Shown: positions 1-9,875 of the stretch, piece by piece | Layout: each line of letters begins with the position of its first letter | How positions within the stretch are numbered: the stretch's first letter is position 1 | Assembly: GCA_026002815.1 (NCBI GenBank) | Contig: BPGB01000001.1 | Span: forward strand, 118,490-182,489 | DNA from: Candidatus Woesearchaeota archaeon | Lineage (GTDB): Archaea; Nanobdellota; Nanobdellia; Woesearchaeales; UBA9642 | Length of the DNA stretch: 64,000 nucleotides | Reading direction: 5' to 3' | The notes under the pieces: generated by a model | What the model was told of the DNA's origin: nothing | The model's database searches: none | What the model saw: the letters and a program-made list of their open reading frames with translations, nothing else | Program-made: the position numbers and the translations under genes

Positions 1-248
1 AACTAGTTATCCCTATTATTAAAGGAACTATTCTGTAAACGACGGCGTTGTCTTTATTGATAAAGTTTAATAAGCTGAATGGTAAATTTCTGTTTTGTAG
101 TTCATCTATGTTTGAAGTTCTTATATTATAATATGATTCGCTATTTATCATGTAATTGTTTCCATTGAAAATTCTTAATACATAAGGTGAAGTGAGTATT
201 GCACCTGCTAGAATAAATATTAGTAGTACTTTTGTGTTGTTGTTCATT
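1..248 (-). CDS. Partial membrane protein (5' end only; runs off left edge), similar in layout to the following GT-C-like protein
   Basis: Reverse-strand frame from ATG at 248 is open to the edge: MNNNTKVLLIFILAGAILTSPYVLRIF...; single N-terminal TM segment, segment YYNIRTSNIDELQNRNLPFS resembles YFSLRQIENIKETGFPTYND of the next gene. Confidence 0.6.
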
Positions 249-269
249 TTTTCACTTGTTTTTCGTTTT

Positions 270-1772
270 TTATTTTTCTATCTTACATTTATTCATGTAC
301 AAAGTTGTGTTTTTTGAATATACTATCTCTTGGAAGCAATCTTCATTTATGTAATATATTTTATCTATGTTATACTTTTTTCTAGCATAATCTGTTAGTA
401 GTATGTATTTAGAGTTATATTTGTTTAGTATTGAAATTGATTCTATTTGAAATCTCGTTGCATATATCTTATTAATATCTTCTATCCTCTGATCAATATT
501 TTGTACCAATAGGAATCTATTATCGGCTATATTTTTTCTTTTTGCATAATATGTTATTAAGTGTCCTTCTTCTAGTGTTCCAGCAATAACCGCTGTTTTA
601 GGAGTGTTTTTCTCGGCCCATTGCAGAACAACTATGTCTTCTAATTTAGGAGTTTCCTTAGATTTTTCCATTCCTAAAATTATAGATGGAATAGTAGAAG
701 TTAGTATAAATAATACTATAAATAGCAGTATGAATAATTTTTTGTATTTGTGAAATTTTGATATTTCAATGAGTCCATTTATTCTTTTTAATGAAAAAGA
801 AGATATTATTACAAGAGTTACGCTGAGTAGAAATATTGATGTTATCAAGTTTAATAGCCTAAACCACATAAGAAGAAACACTGCTATTCCAAAACCAGTT
901 AGAATCATTACTTCTCTATTTTTTTCTTCGTTAAATGCGAGATAAAATCCATAAATTCCTAATAGTAATGGTATTATGCTTATTGTATAAAATGTTTCTA
1001 GGAGTGTTAAATTGCTAAAGAATCTTGATATTACTTCAGTAGGCATATTTTGCCATATCACCATTATGCCGTGTGTTAATAGCGCATTTTTGAATATTAA
1101 TAGGTTTATCCATGTTGTTAGGAAGGTAAAAAACAATATTATTTCTAACTCTTTTAGTTCTATATAGTTATTTTCCAGTTTGCTTAGCAATAGGTAAAAT
1201 AATAAGCCTAATATTAGTATTAATGCTAAAGGAGTTGTTAGAACGAGAATGAACATAAGTATTAAAGAATAGTCTATATATTTTCTTTCGTTTATTTTAA
1301 ACAAACAATAAATAATGCTGAAAATTATTAGTGTTGAAAAATAGTCAGTGCTAATCCTGTTTATGTCGAAGAAGAGTATTGGGATAAATCCTGTCATGAA
1401 CCCTGTTATTAAACCTATTTTAGGATTTTTTGTTATTTTCAAAGCCATAAAATAAGCTACTATAATTAATAGTGAAGCAAAAATGTTAGGTATGATTTTT
1501 GCAACAATATCTTCAGGTATTATTAAGCTGAATAATGTAAGAATGTAATAATTTAATGGCGTGAAAAGTTGTATTTTTCCACCATAGCTTAACGGATCGT
1601 TATATGTCGGGAATCCTGTTTCTTTTATGTTTTCAATTTGTCTTAAACTAAAATATGCTTCATAATTAAATAAAGGAGTTTGGAAAGCGATTATTATTCT
1701 TATAGTTAAAACTGCAAGAAATATTATAAAAATCCAAAACTCTTGGCTTTTGAACAGTTTTCTAAAACCCAT
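270..1772 (-). CDS. Polytopic membrane protein, GT-C/oligosaccharyltransferase-like or PMT-like glycosyltransferase
   Basis: 500 aa, many TM helices, N-terminal luminal loop with YEAYFSLRQIENI and soluble C-terminal domain. Confidence 0.55.
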   Translation of the reverse strand: MGFRKLFKSQEFWIFIIFLAVLTIRIIIAFQTPLFNYEAYFSLRQIENIKETGFPTYNDPLSYGGKIQLFTPLNYYILTLFSLIIPEDIVAKIIPNIFASLLIIVAYFMALKITKNPKIGLITGFMTGFIPILFFDINRISTDYFSTLIIFSIIYCLFKINERKYIDYSLILMFILVLTTPLALILILGLLFYLLLSKLENNYIELKELEIILFFTFLTTWINLLIFKNALLTHGIMVIWQNMPTEVISRFFSNLTLLETFYTISIIPLLLGIYGFYLAFNEEKNREVMILTGFGIAVFLLMWFRLLNLITSIFLLSVTLVIISSFSLKRINGLIEISKFHKYKKLFILLFIVLFILTSTIPSIILGMEKSKETPKLEDIVVLQWAEKNTPKTAVIAGTLEEGHLITYYAKRKNIADNRFLLVQNIDQRIEDINKIYATRFQIESISILNKYNSKYILLTDYARKKYNIDKIYYINEDCFQEIVYSKNTTLYMNKCKIEK

Positions 1773-1789
1773 ATTGTAAGTGTATTTTC

Positions 1790-1829
1790 ATGATTTAAAA
1801 GTATTATGATTTAAAAGTATTATGATTTA
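1790..1829. repeat. Short tandem repeat, 16-bp unit atgatttaaaagtatt x2.5
   Basis: Read directly: atgatttaaaagtatt atgatttaaaagtatt atgattta. Confidence 0.85.
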
Positions 1830-1991
1830 CTTATTATATTTATATTATTTTGTCATTTGATATTTATGTTATTATATTTAATATATTCGATAATAATGCC
1901 TCACGGTAGTTGTTATTTAATATATTACTATTTGATTGTTTACATCAGTTAAGCCCATCAAATTTTTAAAATAATGCTTATTATATTCAAT

Positions 1992-2663
1992 ATGCGTTTA
2001 TCATCTGGTTCGGATTTTATAGATAGATTGCTCGATGGCGGATATGAGGATGATGTAATTACCACTATCTATGGGCCTCCGGGTTCTGGAAAGACAAATT
2101 TTTGTTTATTAGCGATGGCAAATTTGAAAGATAAGAAGGTATTATATGTCGATACTGAGGGGAGTTTTAGTCTTGAAAGATTTAAACAAGTGTGTACTGA
2201 TTATAAGGCTGTACTTGAAAGAACTATATTTCTTACTCCAACAACTTATTCTGAACAAAAAGATGCTTTTGAGTTTATAAAAAGAAGTGTTGATGATCGA
2301 TTTGGATTAATAATAGTTGATAGTATAGCTTCATTATATCGTTTAGAACTTGGTGTAAGTAACGATATTCAAGCAGTTAATAGAGAGTTGAGTCTTCATA
2401 TGGCCAATCTTACCGAAATAGCTCGAAAAAAAAGAATACCTATAGTATTAACTAATCAAGTCTATGCTGATTTGGAGGATAAGGACAAGGTAAAGGCAGT
2501 AGGGGGTGATGTTATAAAATATTGGTCAAGAGTGTTATTGGAATTGCAGAGATTAAAAGGTGATTTGAGAAAAATAATTGTTGTTAAGCATCGTTCGATA
2601 AAAGAAGGAAAATTCGCAGTTTTCAGAATTGTTCATTCTGGATTAGAAGAAGTCAAAGGATAA
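1992..2663 (+). CDS. radB: DNA repair and recombination protein RadB (RecA/RadA-family ATPase)
   Basis: Walker A GPPGSGKTN, Walker B LIIVDSIASLYR, short RadA-like protein without N-terminal HhH domain; ORF opens at 1974 but ATG at 1992 (MRLSSGSDFIDRLLDGG) fits RadB N-termini better. Confidence 0.85.
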   Translation: MRLSSGSDFIDRLLDGGYEDDVITTIYGPPGSGKTNFCLLAMANLKDKKVLYVDTEGSFSLERFKQVCTDYKAVLERTIFLTPTTYSEQKDAFEFIKRSVDDRFGLIIVDSIASLYRLELGVSNDIQAVNRELSLHMANLTEIARKKRIPIVLTNQVYADLEDKDKVKAVGGDVIKYWSRVLLELQRLKGDLRKIIVVKHRSIKEGKFAVFRIVHSGLEEVKG

Positions 2664-2769
2664 TTTTTCTATAATATTTTTTTATAATGCTTTATTTATT
2701 CTTTTAATGTTTTTTTAATATTATTTTTTTATATTTTTATGGTTTTTATCTGTATTATTTTTTATATAA

Positions 2770-3633
2770 TTATTTTTTCTTATCTATTATCTTGTGTGTT
2801 ATTTCATAAATTCTTAGTATTTTTTCTTTGTCTTCTGATTTTAAAGTATTATATAATTCACTTTTTCTCAATTCACTTACATATTCTTGATCGCTTTTTA
2901 TATTAAATAGTTTGTTTAGGTACTCTTTGAAAGTCCATGGTTCTCTTTGCATTTCGTTATAGAATATTTTATGAGCGTGTGTTTGTAATTCTTTTTTATA
3001 TTCTAGAGTTATCTTTTTTCTAATTTCAGAATCGAGCATTTGCTTTATATCTTTTGATGAGTTCAGATTTTTTTTAACTAAAGCTGCACAGTATTCATAT
3101 CTCATATTTTTGAAGTTTGAAAATTCTAGAGATAGATATTTGTCTAAATTTTTTGAATATTTGCCATATACTGCCATTGCATATGTTGCTGTTCCTTCAT
3201 TTATTAGAATGTCATATATGTTATTCTCATGTTCTATTAAATGCCATAATTCATGAGATAGTATTATTTTGAAATGTTTCTGCGGATCTTTTACTTTATT
3301 TAGTAATTTTATTAGTTTTTCGTCATATGTTATTTCTGCTTTTTTTATTGTTCTTTGTCCTTTTATTATTTTTTTGTTTTTTATTATGTTATTTATTATT
3401 TCTTCTTTTGGGACTTTTATTCCTAAATAATTTATGATAAGTTCATATCCAAATGAAATGTTGATAATTTCTTGCGGTGTTATTCCTTTTTCTTGTGTTG
3501 TAGTTTCTATTATCATTATACCATCTATGCTTTCTTCTTTCAAAGTTACAGGCGTTCTTATATCTATTTGTTTTTTCCTATAGAACTCTACTAATTCATC
3601 TATTGCGGAATTGAACTCTCTTTGTATGTTCAT
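2770..3633 (-). CDS. Putative zinc metallopeptidase-like protein (HExxH)
   Basis: ILSHELWHLIEHE...LINEGTATYAM: HExxH plus downstream E of gluzincin type. Confidence 0.5.
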   Translation of the reverse strand: MNIQREFNSAIDELVEFYRKKQIDIRTPVTLKEESIDGIMIIETTTQEKGITPQEIINISFGYELIINYLGIKVPKEEIINNIIKNKKIIKGQRTIKKAEITYDEKLIKLLNKVKDPQKHFKIILSHELWHLIEHENNIYDILINEGTATYAMAVYGKYSKNLDKYLSLEFSNFKNMRYEYCAALVKKNLNSSKDIKQMLDSEIRKKITLEYKKELQTHAHKIFYNEMQREPWTFKEYLNKLFNIKSDQEYVSELRKSELYNTLKSEDKEKILRIYEITHKIIDKKK

Positions 3634-3746
3634 AATTAAAGAAGTATAAAGTAATTTAAAAAATTAACTACTTTTTAGTAGCTTATTCATCGCTGAAATC
3701 ATTTAGAGTATACTTAAAGTCCTCGGGCTTCTTTATCATATTTCTA

Positions 3747-4283
3747 TTAAGCATATACCTCTGTGCAAGTATCATAAACAAAAGCCCAAGCGATTTTTTT
3801 TCCTTTATTATTGCATGGTATTATTAGATCGACATAGTTTGCAGTGTTATTAGTATCACATAACGCAATAACAGGGACTCCTACTTTATACGCATCTAAG
3901 ACAGCATTTTTATCCGGCCAAGCATCTACAACAAATACGATTTTCGTTTCTAAAAAATTCTTAAGCTGAGGATTAGTCATCAATCCAGGCGTATATCTTC
4001 CTGCTATTACTTTTATTCCTGTTATCTTTCCAAACATCTTAACCGCTTTCCAACCATTTTCTCTTCTAGAAACCACTAATATGTCTTCTGGAGCATATTT
4101 TGCGAGCATATTAGCTGCTACCCTTATTCTGTCATCGATTTGTTGTATATTAAGTACAGTTAATCCATCGGGCCTAGTCTTATATATGAATTTTTCCATA
4201 TATTTAGTTTTGAACTTTGTTCCTATATGGATTCCTGATTTTAAATAATCGTCTGTGGGTACTAATAATTGTTGTTCAGTCAT
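3747..4283 (-). CDS. rps2: 30S ribosomal protein S2 (uS2)
   Basis: LVPTDDYLKSGIHIGTKFKTKYMEKFIYKTRPDGLTVLNIQQIDDRIR...; start placed at ATG 4283 (MTEQQLLV) with GGAG 6 nt upstream rather than the GTG extension at 4325. Confidence 0.95.
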   Translation of the reverse strand: MTEQQLLVPTDDYLKSGIHIGTKFKTKYMEKFIYKTRPDGLTVLNIQQIDDRIRVAANMLAKYAPEDILVVSRRENGWKAVKMFGKITGIKVIAGRYTPGLMTNPQLKNFLETKIVFVVDAWPDKNAVLDAYKVGVPVIALCDTNNTANYVDLIIPCNNKGKKIAWAFVYDTCTEVYA

Positions 4284-4328
4284 TTTAAACTCCATTACCT
4301 TGATGCCAGAAGTATAACCTGCCACGCT

Positions 4329-4420
4329 TAAAAATAAATTATTTTTAGCGTTCTGAGAACTTTTGTCTTCTCAGATATTTTTAACCTCAGGCAGATCCTG
4401 TTCCTACAGCGGAACAGCTT
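4329..4420 (-). promoter_or_regulatory. Structured 5' leader of rps2 (three perfect stem-loops)
   Basis: TCTGAGAA/TTCTCAGA (4352-4375), CTGTTCC/GGAACAG (4398-4417), TAAAAAT/ATTTTTA (4329-4347). Confidence 0.45.
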
Positions 4421-4613
4421 CGGTAATAATAAGGGGAATAAAAATCCCTTTATAAATTTAGCGAGATTTTAAATAATATCTAATATTTTTTATAGTGCTG
4501 CTCTTTTTAGAATTTTTTTTATAAGGGTAGATAAATTAATACTCATATAAAGTAATATTATTCAATAAGTATAGCTTTAATAAAAAATGTAATAAAATAA
4601 ATTAAAAATGTTT

Positions 4614-6329
4614 TTATAATTTACACCCAGTCAATTTGGAAAGTGTTTGTAGAGTCTGCTCTCCAGGATATCTTTCTCCATTAATTATCCATGTTGGGTA
4701 TCCGGCAATTCTTTCTGCAATACATTCTGGTGTCTGAACCTGTGGTTGTCCCTCTACTGCACATTCAACATAAGTTATATATTTCACCGAATCACCAAAC
4801 ATTTCTTTTTGATTGTTGCAATGTGGACACCAGTAAGCACCATACATTTTAGCTCCTTTTTCTGTTAAACATTTTGCGAAGTCGTCAAGATTTGTTTCTT
4901 CTTTAGATTGTGCTTTTTCTTCTTGATTGTCCTTATACATATAGTTGATTATTTTTGCTTTGCTTCTTAATTCTATTAGTAATTTATCAAAATTTTTTTG
5001 TGCTGCTTCATCTCTTAATATATTCCTTATCTCTTCTTTTACTTCACTTAATTCTATTATCTTTTCAGGCGTATAATCTAATTTTTTTATTAAATGATAA
5101 CCATATACTGTTTTTACAATTGTGGTTTCATTTATATTTAAATTAAAAGAAGCATCTTCAAATTCCTGAACCATTTCTCCCTTTCCAAACGAGTATACTC
5201 CACAGCTATCCTTACTTCCCGGGTCTTCGGAATATTTTTTAGCTAATTCACAAAAATTAGTGTCTGTCAATTCTTTTCTTATTGACTCTATTTTATTTTG
5301 TGCATCAGTATTGTTGCTTAATATTAATATATGTTGAACAGTAACTCTTTCTGGTTGTTTTATATTTTCTTTATTCTGTTCATAATATTCTTTTATGGCT
5401 TCATCTGTTATGTTTATATTATTGAATATTGTCATGTTTAGTAATTCTTTTATTAATAGTCTCCTCTCAACAAGTTCCTCTAATTGCGAAATTGTAAGGT
5501 TTTGTGTTTTTAGTAAATTTTCGAATTCGTTATCTGATAAACCATTCTGTTTTTTAAAATCTATTAATTCATTCTTTATATCATCTTTACTTATTTTTAT
5601 TTCTCTTGCTTTTGCTTCCTGTATTAGAAGTAATTCATCTATTGTCTGATTAAGTATTGCTTCCTTTGTATATGTTTGTTGTAATATCGGATTTAATCTA
5701 TTATATTGATATTCTATGTCTTTAACATATATTGGTTCGCCGTTTACTGTTGCAGCTATTTCTAAATCTTTAACAAGTGAGTTTTTGTTTTTTGAAACAT
5801 TTGTTATCAGGAAAACGGCCAATACTATTATTAAAGATGCAATTATGACCCAAATCCATACATGTTTTGTTTTTTTATTATTCTTCTTTATTGTTTTTTT
5901 CTTATCCATTTTTTCTACCTTCTTATTATTTAATCTGGATTTTAACTCTATCCTCTTTTTTTGTGGAATTTCTTTTTGATTTTTATTTCTATATGATATT
6001 TTTTCAAATTTTTCGTTGTTTTGCTTATCTCTGTTATTGTTGCTAATTTTGTTATGCTTTTCTTCTTTATCCTCTTGTTTTTTTTCTGTTCTTTTGTTCT
6101 TTTCCTCCTTAATGTATTCTTTTGTTTCTTTGTCTTTTTTCTCTTCTGAAGTATTTATATTATCTGTTTTTTCTGAAACGTCTTTTTTCAACTCTATTTC
6201 ATATTCATTTTTATTATCCGTAATACTCTTGTTTATATGGTTGATTACAGAATCTTCTGTTTCTGGAAGCTCACTCTTTATATTCTTTATATTGTCCATC
6301 CCAATCATACCTCCATAGAGTAGAAACAA
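4614..6329 (-). CDS. Membrane-anchored PpiC/SurA-type parvulin peptidyl-prolyl isomerase fused to C-terminal thioredoxin-like CxxC domain
   Basis: Charged N-terminus, one TM, SurA_N-like helical region, parvulin core VQHILI...ELAKKYSEDPGSKDSCGVYSFGKGEMVQEFEDASF...GYHLIK, then MYGAYWCPHCNNQKEMFG...AGYPTWIINGERYPG. Confidence 0.85.
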   Translation of the reverse strand: MFLLYGGMIGMDNIKNIKSELPETEDSVINHINKSITDNKNEYEIELKKDVSEKTDNINTSEEKKDKETKEYIKEEKNKRTEKKQEDKEEKHNKISNNNRDKQNNEKFEKISYRNKNQKEIPQKKRIELKSRLNNKKVEKMDKKKTIKKNNKKTKHVWIWVIIASLIIVLAVFLITNVSKNKNSLVKDLEIAATVNGEPIYVKDIEYQYNRLNPILQQTYTKEAILNQTIDELLLIQEAKAREIKISKDDIKNELIDFKKQNGLSDNEFENLLKTQNLTISQLEELVERRLLIKELLNMTIFNNINITDEAIKEYYEQNKENIKQPERVTVQHILILSNNTDAQNKIESIRKELTDTNFCELAKKYSEDPGSKDSCGVYSFGKGEMVQEFEDASFNLNINETTIVKTVYGYHLIKKLDYTPEKIIELSEVKEEIRNILRDEAAQKNFDKLLIELRSKAKIINYMYKDNQEEKAQSKEETNLDDFAKCLTEKGAKMYGAYWCPHCNNQKEMFGDSVKYITYVECAVEGQPQVQTPECIAERIAGYPTWIINGERYPGEQTLQTLSKLTGCKL

Positions 6330-6516
6330 GGATTCTTAGAAAATATATAAAGGTTATGGATTTTTATTGTTTTTAACATTATCTGTCATGTATTAATTAT
6401 GATATTTAAAATTAATTAGCATCATTTAATTTATTTTATAATAATTTTATAATAATTTTATAATTAAAGGCATATTTTCTAAAAATTTATATATACTTTA
6501 TTTCTATTTTATTTAT

Positions 6517-7860
6517 ATGTTCGATATAATAATAGGAAGAAGCGAGTCTGACAGGCAAAGATTAGGAAACAAGGGAGCGATATTTATTGCTAAACATTAT
6601 GTAAAGATGGGTCGAACTGTAAGTTTAAGTAATAACGTATATTTAGATGTAACTCGTTCACATGTTTTTTTCATAGTCGGTAAGAGGGGCTCCGGTAAAT
6701 CATATACTATGGGTGTTATTGCTGAAGGAATATCGGATCTCCCATCAGAGATAAGAGACAATATTTCTGTCATTTTGCTAGATACAATGGGTATTTATTG
6801 GACAATGAAATATCCCAATCATAAAGATAAGGATTTACTCGATGAGTGGGGTATGAAACCAAAATCTTTAGATGTAAAAATATTTACTCCTACAGGTTAT
6901 TATGAATCTTTTAAGAAGAAAGGCATCCCAACTGATTTCCCATTTAGTATAAGCCCTTATGAACTAGATGCTACTGATTGGACACAGAGTTTTGGATTAA
7001 ATACTAATGATCCGATAGCTGTGCTTATAGAGAAGGTTATTTATCAATTGAAGGATAAAAGAAAAAAGTTCTATATCTCTGATATTTTAAAAGCAATAGA
7101 TTTAGATAAAGAATCTGATTCTAATAGTAAGAATGCATCTAAAAATTTATTTATGAATGCAATGAATTGGGGTATTTTTGATAGTGAAGATAGTAAATTT
7201 AAAGCTACTTCTTTAAGTGAATTAGCCAAAGCAGGGCAAGTAACTGTACTTGATTTAAGTTGTTATGCTACGATGGCCAATTCTTGGAATATTAAAAATT
7301 TAGTTGTAGGACTTATATCTGAAAAATTATTTGTACAAAGAATGACTGCTAGAAAAAACGAGGAATATCAACAGATTCATAAATCTATAAACTTATTCGG
7401 TGATGAATTGATAAAGAAAATGGATTTCCCAATGGTTTGGCTTGTCATTGATGAGGCACACGAATTTCTTCCTCATGAAGGAAAAACCTTAGCAACAGAC
7501 CCATTGGTTACTATCTTAAGAGAGGGAAGACAGCCTGGCATATCTCTAATACTTGCATCTCAACAACCTGGAAAAATACATACTGATGTAATGACACAAT
7601 CAGATGTAGTTATTGCTCATAGAATCACTGCAAAGATAGACACAGAAGCATTAGGTGCATTAATGCAAAGCTACATGAGAGAGGGACTAGTTCAGCAACT
7701 TGATGATTTGCCAAGGGTTAAAGGTTCAGCGATAATATTTGATGACAATAATGAGCGAATGTATCCTATAAGAATGAGACCAAGGATGACATGGCATGGT
7801 GGAGAAGATCCATCAGCAATTCCCAAAAAAGAGGACTTTGATAAAGAAATAGAGATATAA
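6517..7860 (+). CDS. HerA-type helicase / DUF87 ATPase
   Basis: Walker A VGKRGSGKSYTMGV, Walker B WLVIDEAHEFLP, ILASQQPGKIHTDVMTQSD. Confidence 0.85.
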   Translation: MFDIIIGRSESDRQRLGNKGAIFIAKHYVKMGRTVSLSNNVYLDVTRSHVFFIVGKRGSGKSYTMGVIAEGISDLPSEIRDNISVILLDTMGIYWTMKYPNHKDKDLLDEWGMKPKSLDVKIFTPTGYYESFKKKGIPTDFPFSISPYELDATDWTQSFGLNTNDPIAVLIEKVIYQLKDKRKKFYISDILKAIDLDKESDSNSKNASKNLFMNAMNWGIFDSEDSKFKATSLSELAKAGQVTVLDLSCYATMANSWNIKNLVVGLISEKLFVQRMTARKNEEYQQIHKSINLFGDELIKKMDFPMVWLVIDEAHEFLPHEGKTLATDPLVTILREGRQPGISLILASQQPGKIHTDVMTQSDVVIAHRITAKIDTEALGALMQSYMREGLVQQLDDLPRVKGSAIIFDDNNERMYPIRMRPRMTWHGGEDPSAIPKKEDFDKEIEI

Positions 7861-7947
7861 TTATAATATAACGATAGTTAAATTGTTAAAGAAATTATAA
7901 AAGATTACATATTAAAGATAACGTATTAAAGATAAATATTGAAGAAA

Positions 7948-8199
7948 TTATTTTTTTTCTCTCCATTTATGTTTTGCAATTTTTTCATGTATACCAAGTT
8001 CCTCTTGATATTCTTTCTCTGTAAATGGTGCTTTAGTCATGCTTATTATTGAGGCAACAAACATTATTGTAAAGAAAAGCATAAAAGTAAATCCCCACGT
8101 TATAGAAAGTTTATTTACAAAAAAGGCAGATATTAAGAACCCTATAATGCTTGTTAGCATGAAACCTGCGCTTAAATGTGCATATTTCATTTTATTCAC
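7948..8199 (-). CDS. Small membrane protein (83 aa)
   Basis: Two TM helices; SD-like aggtg upstream. Confidence 0.6.
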   Translation of the reverse strand: MNKMKYAHLSAGFMLTSIIGFLISAFFVNKLSITWGFTFMLFFTIMFVASIISMTKAPFTEKEYQEELGIHEKIAKHKWREKK

Positions 8200-8599
8200 C
8201 TCTTATAATTCATAAATAAATGTCAATAATGAAAAATGTTTCAGCATATAACATATTAATTCCTATTGACATATCCATTATATAAAGTATCTTAATTTAT
8301 TTAAAAATATATATTTATTTAAAAATATATACGCGTCATTTATATATTTATTGTATTTTGTTTAATCAATGTTTGTTTTTTATTATTCTCTCGTTTTTAT
8401 TGTATATGCTTCTTTTATTCTATATTATTCCTGTATTGATAATTATTAGTAAATCGATATATTATTTTAGTTCATATGTTCCTTATATAAATCATATATT
8501 AATCTATATACATGTATCCTATTACTCTATATAAATGTCAATTAATAATCAATGACTAAATAAAATATAAATAATCTATCTAAGCTTAAGCTATTTAAC

Positions 8600-8638
8600 A
8601 TTAATTAATCATATTAATTAATCATATTAATTAATCAT
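8600..8638. repeat. Tandem repeat, 13-bp unit attaattaatcat x3, abutting stop codon of 8635-9096
   Basis: Read directly. Confidence 0.85.
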
Positions 8639-9096
8639 ATTTTTAGAATTTCATCTATTACTTTCAGAGAATTTTCTCTGTTTTTAGGGAATGATGCAAT
8701 ATTCATTTTTATATGAAAACAATCGCCTGAATGTGTTATAACATATTCCCCTTCCAACAATTTTCTCTTATCCAATCTTATGAAAAAATCATCGTTTTCA
8801 TCTAGTCTGTATTCCTTATCGTATTTTAAGAATTCTTTTTGTTCTATCGATAATTTTGATAATAGGTTTTTTATGAATATGTTTGTATCTTTTTCTTTAA
8901 GAAGCTTTATTTCATATATGTGTATTTTTCTTTCTTCAAATCCTTCTGCTATGGTTTCATTAAGTTCTATTTTTTCTTTCTCCCAATCAAATAATTCTTT
9001 TATTGCTGATTTTGTTTTATCTAATATGTCAGGGAAAATATTTGAATCCTCAGGTTTTATAAATACACTTAATGTTATCGTGTGACAATATTTCAT
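8635..9096 (-). CDS. RNA-binding domain protein of the archaeal COG1931/UPF0201-like class
   Basis: 153 aa; ITLSVFIKPEDSN...KTKSAIKELF pattern; weak family recall. Confidence 0.5.
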   Translation of the reverse strand: MKYCHTITLSVFIKPEDSNIFPDILDKTKSAIKELFDWEKEKIELNETIAEGFEERKIHIYEIKLLKEKDTNIFIKNLLSKLSIEQKEFLKYDKEYRLDENDDFFIRLDKRKLLEGEYVITHSGDCFHIKMNIASFPKNRENSLKVIDEILKI

Positions 9097-9145
9097 AATT
9101 AAATAATTCTTAACATTTTTAAATACTTTATGTTTCTTTTTACTA

Positions 9146-9796
9146 ATGACCTTATTTAATGATTTAATTAATTATATTATGCATCTTGATACTAATTTGT
9201 TAAGTATCATAAATTATTTTGGTCATTGGGCTTATGTCATAGTTTTTACGATTATTTTTTTAGAAACGGCATTGGTGCTTACTCCTTTTCTTCCAGGGGA
9301 TTCACTTATTTTTGCATCAGGTGCGTTAGCTGGAATTGGTGTTTGGAATGTTTGGATTTTATTTTTGCTATTGACTTTTGCAGCGATTATAGGAGATACA
9401 GTGAATTATTCAATAGGTAAATTTATTGGCCCAAGGGTTTTTAAGTATGAAAGCAAATTGTTAAATAAAGAATATCTAGATAAAACTCGTAATTTTTTTG
9501 AAAAATACGGTAGTAAGACAATAATTATTGCAAGATTTATACCTATAATAAGAACTTTCGCTCCTTTCCTTGCAGGAGTGGGTCAAATGAATTATTTCAA
9601 GTTTTTGTTGTATAATATTATCGGAGGACTGTTTTGGGTTGGATTTTTTTTATGGGGGGGATACTTTTTTGGAAACATACCTTTTGTGAAGGAGCACTTT
9701 ACTTTTATAATTTTAGCAATAATAATTATATCTTTAATTCCTGCTGGATTAGAGTTTTATAGGCATTGGAAAGAGAATAAAAGAAAAAATAAATAA
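9146..9796 (+). CDS. DedA family (SNARE-associated/VTT domain) membrane protein
   Basis: ETALVLTPFLPGDSLIFASGALA...GDTVNYSIGKFIG...EKYGSKTIIIARFIPIIRTFAPFLAGVGQM. Confidence 0.93.
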   Translation: MTLFNDLINYIMHLDTNLLSIINYFGHWAYVIVFTIIFLETALVLTPFLPGDSLIFASGALAGIGVWNVWILFLLLTFAAIIGDTVNYSIGKFIGPRVFKYESKLLNKEYLDKTRNFFEKYGSKTIIIARFIPIIRTFAPFLAGVGQMNYFKFLLYNIIGGLFWVGFFLWGGYFFGNIPFVKEHFTFIILAIIIISLIPAGLEFYRHWKENKRKNK

Positions 9797-9875
9797 AATA
9801 ATTGAAATATTTGTGTAAATAATTTATTAAAATAAATAATTAATTAAAATTAACGTTGTTTGATAGGGTGTAAAA

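Noticed and set aside
270-1772. Calling the GT-C-like membrane protein AglB/STT3
   Set aside because: No WWDYG-type motif seen; only topology and general composition support a GT-C fold.
4955-6318. Plus-strand ORFs 4955, 5395, 5716, 6016 opposite the parvulin fusion
   Set aside because: Shadow ORFs of a lysine/glutamate-rich minus-strand gene; S/L/F-rich low complexity.
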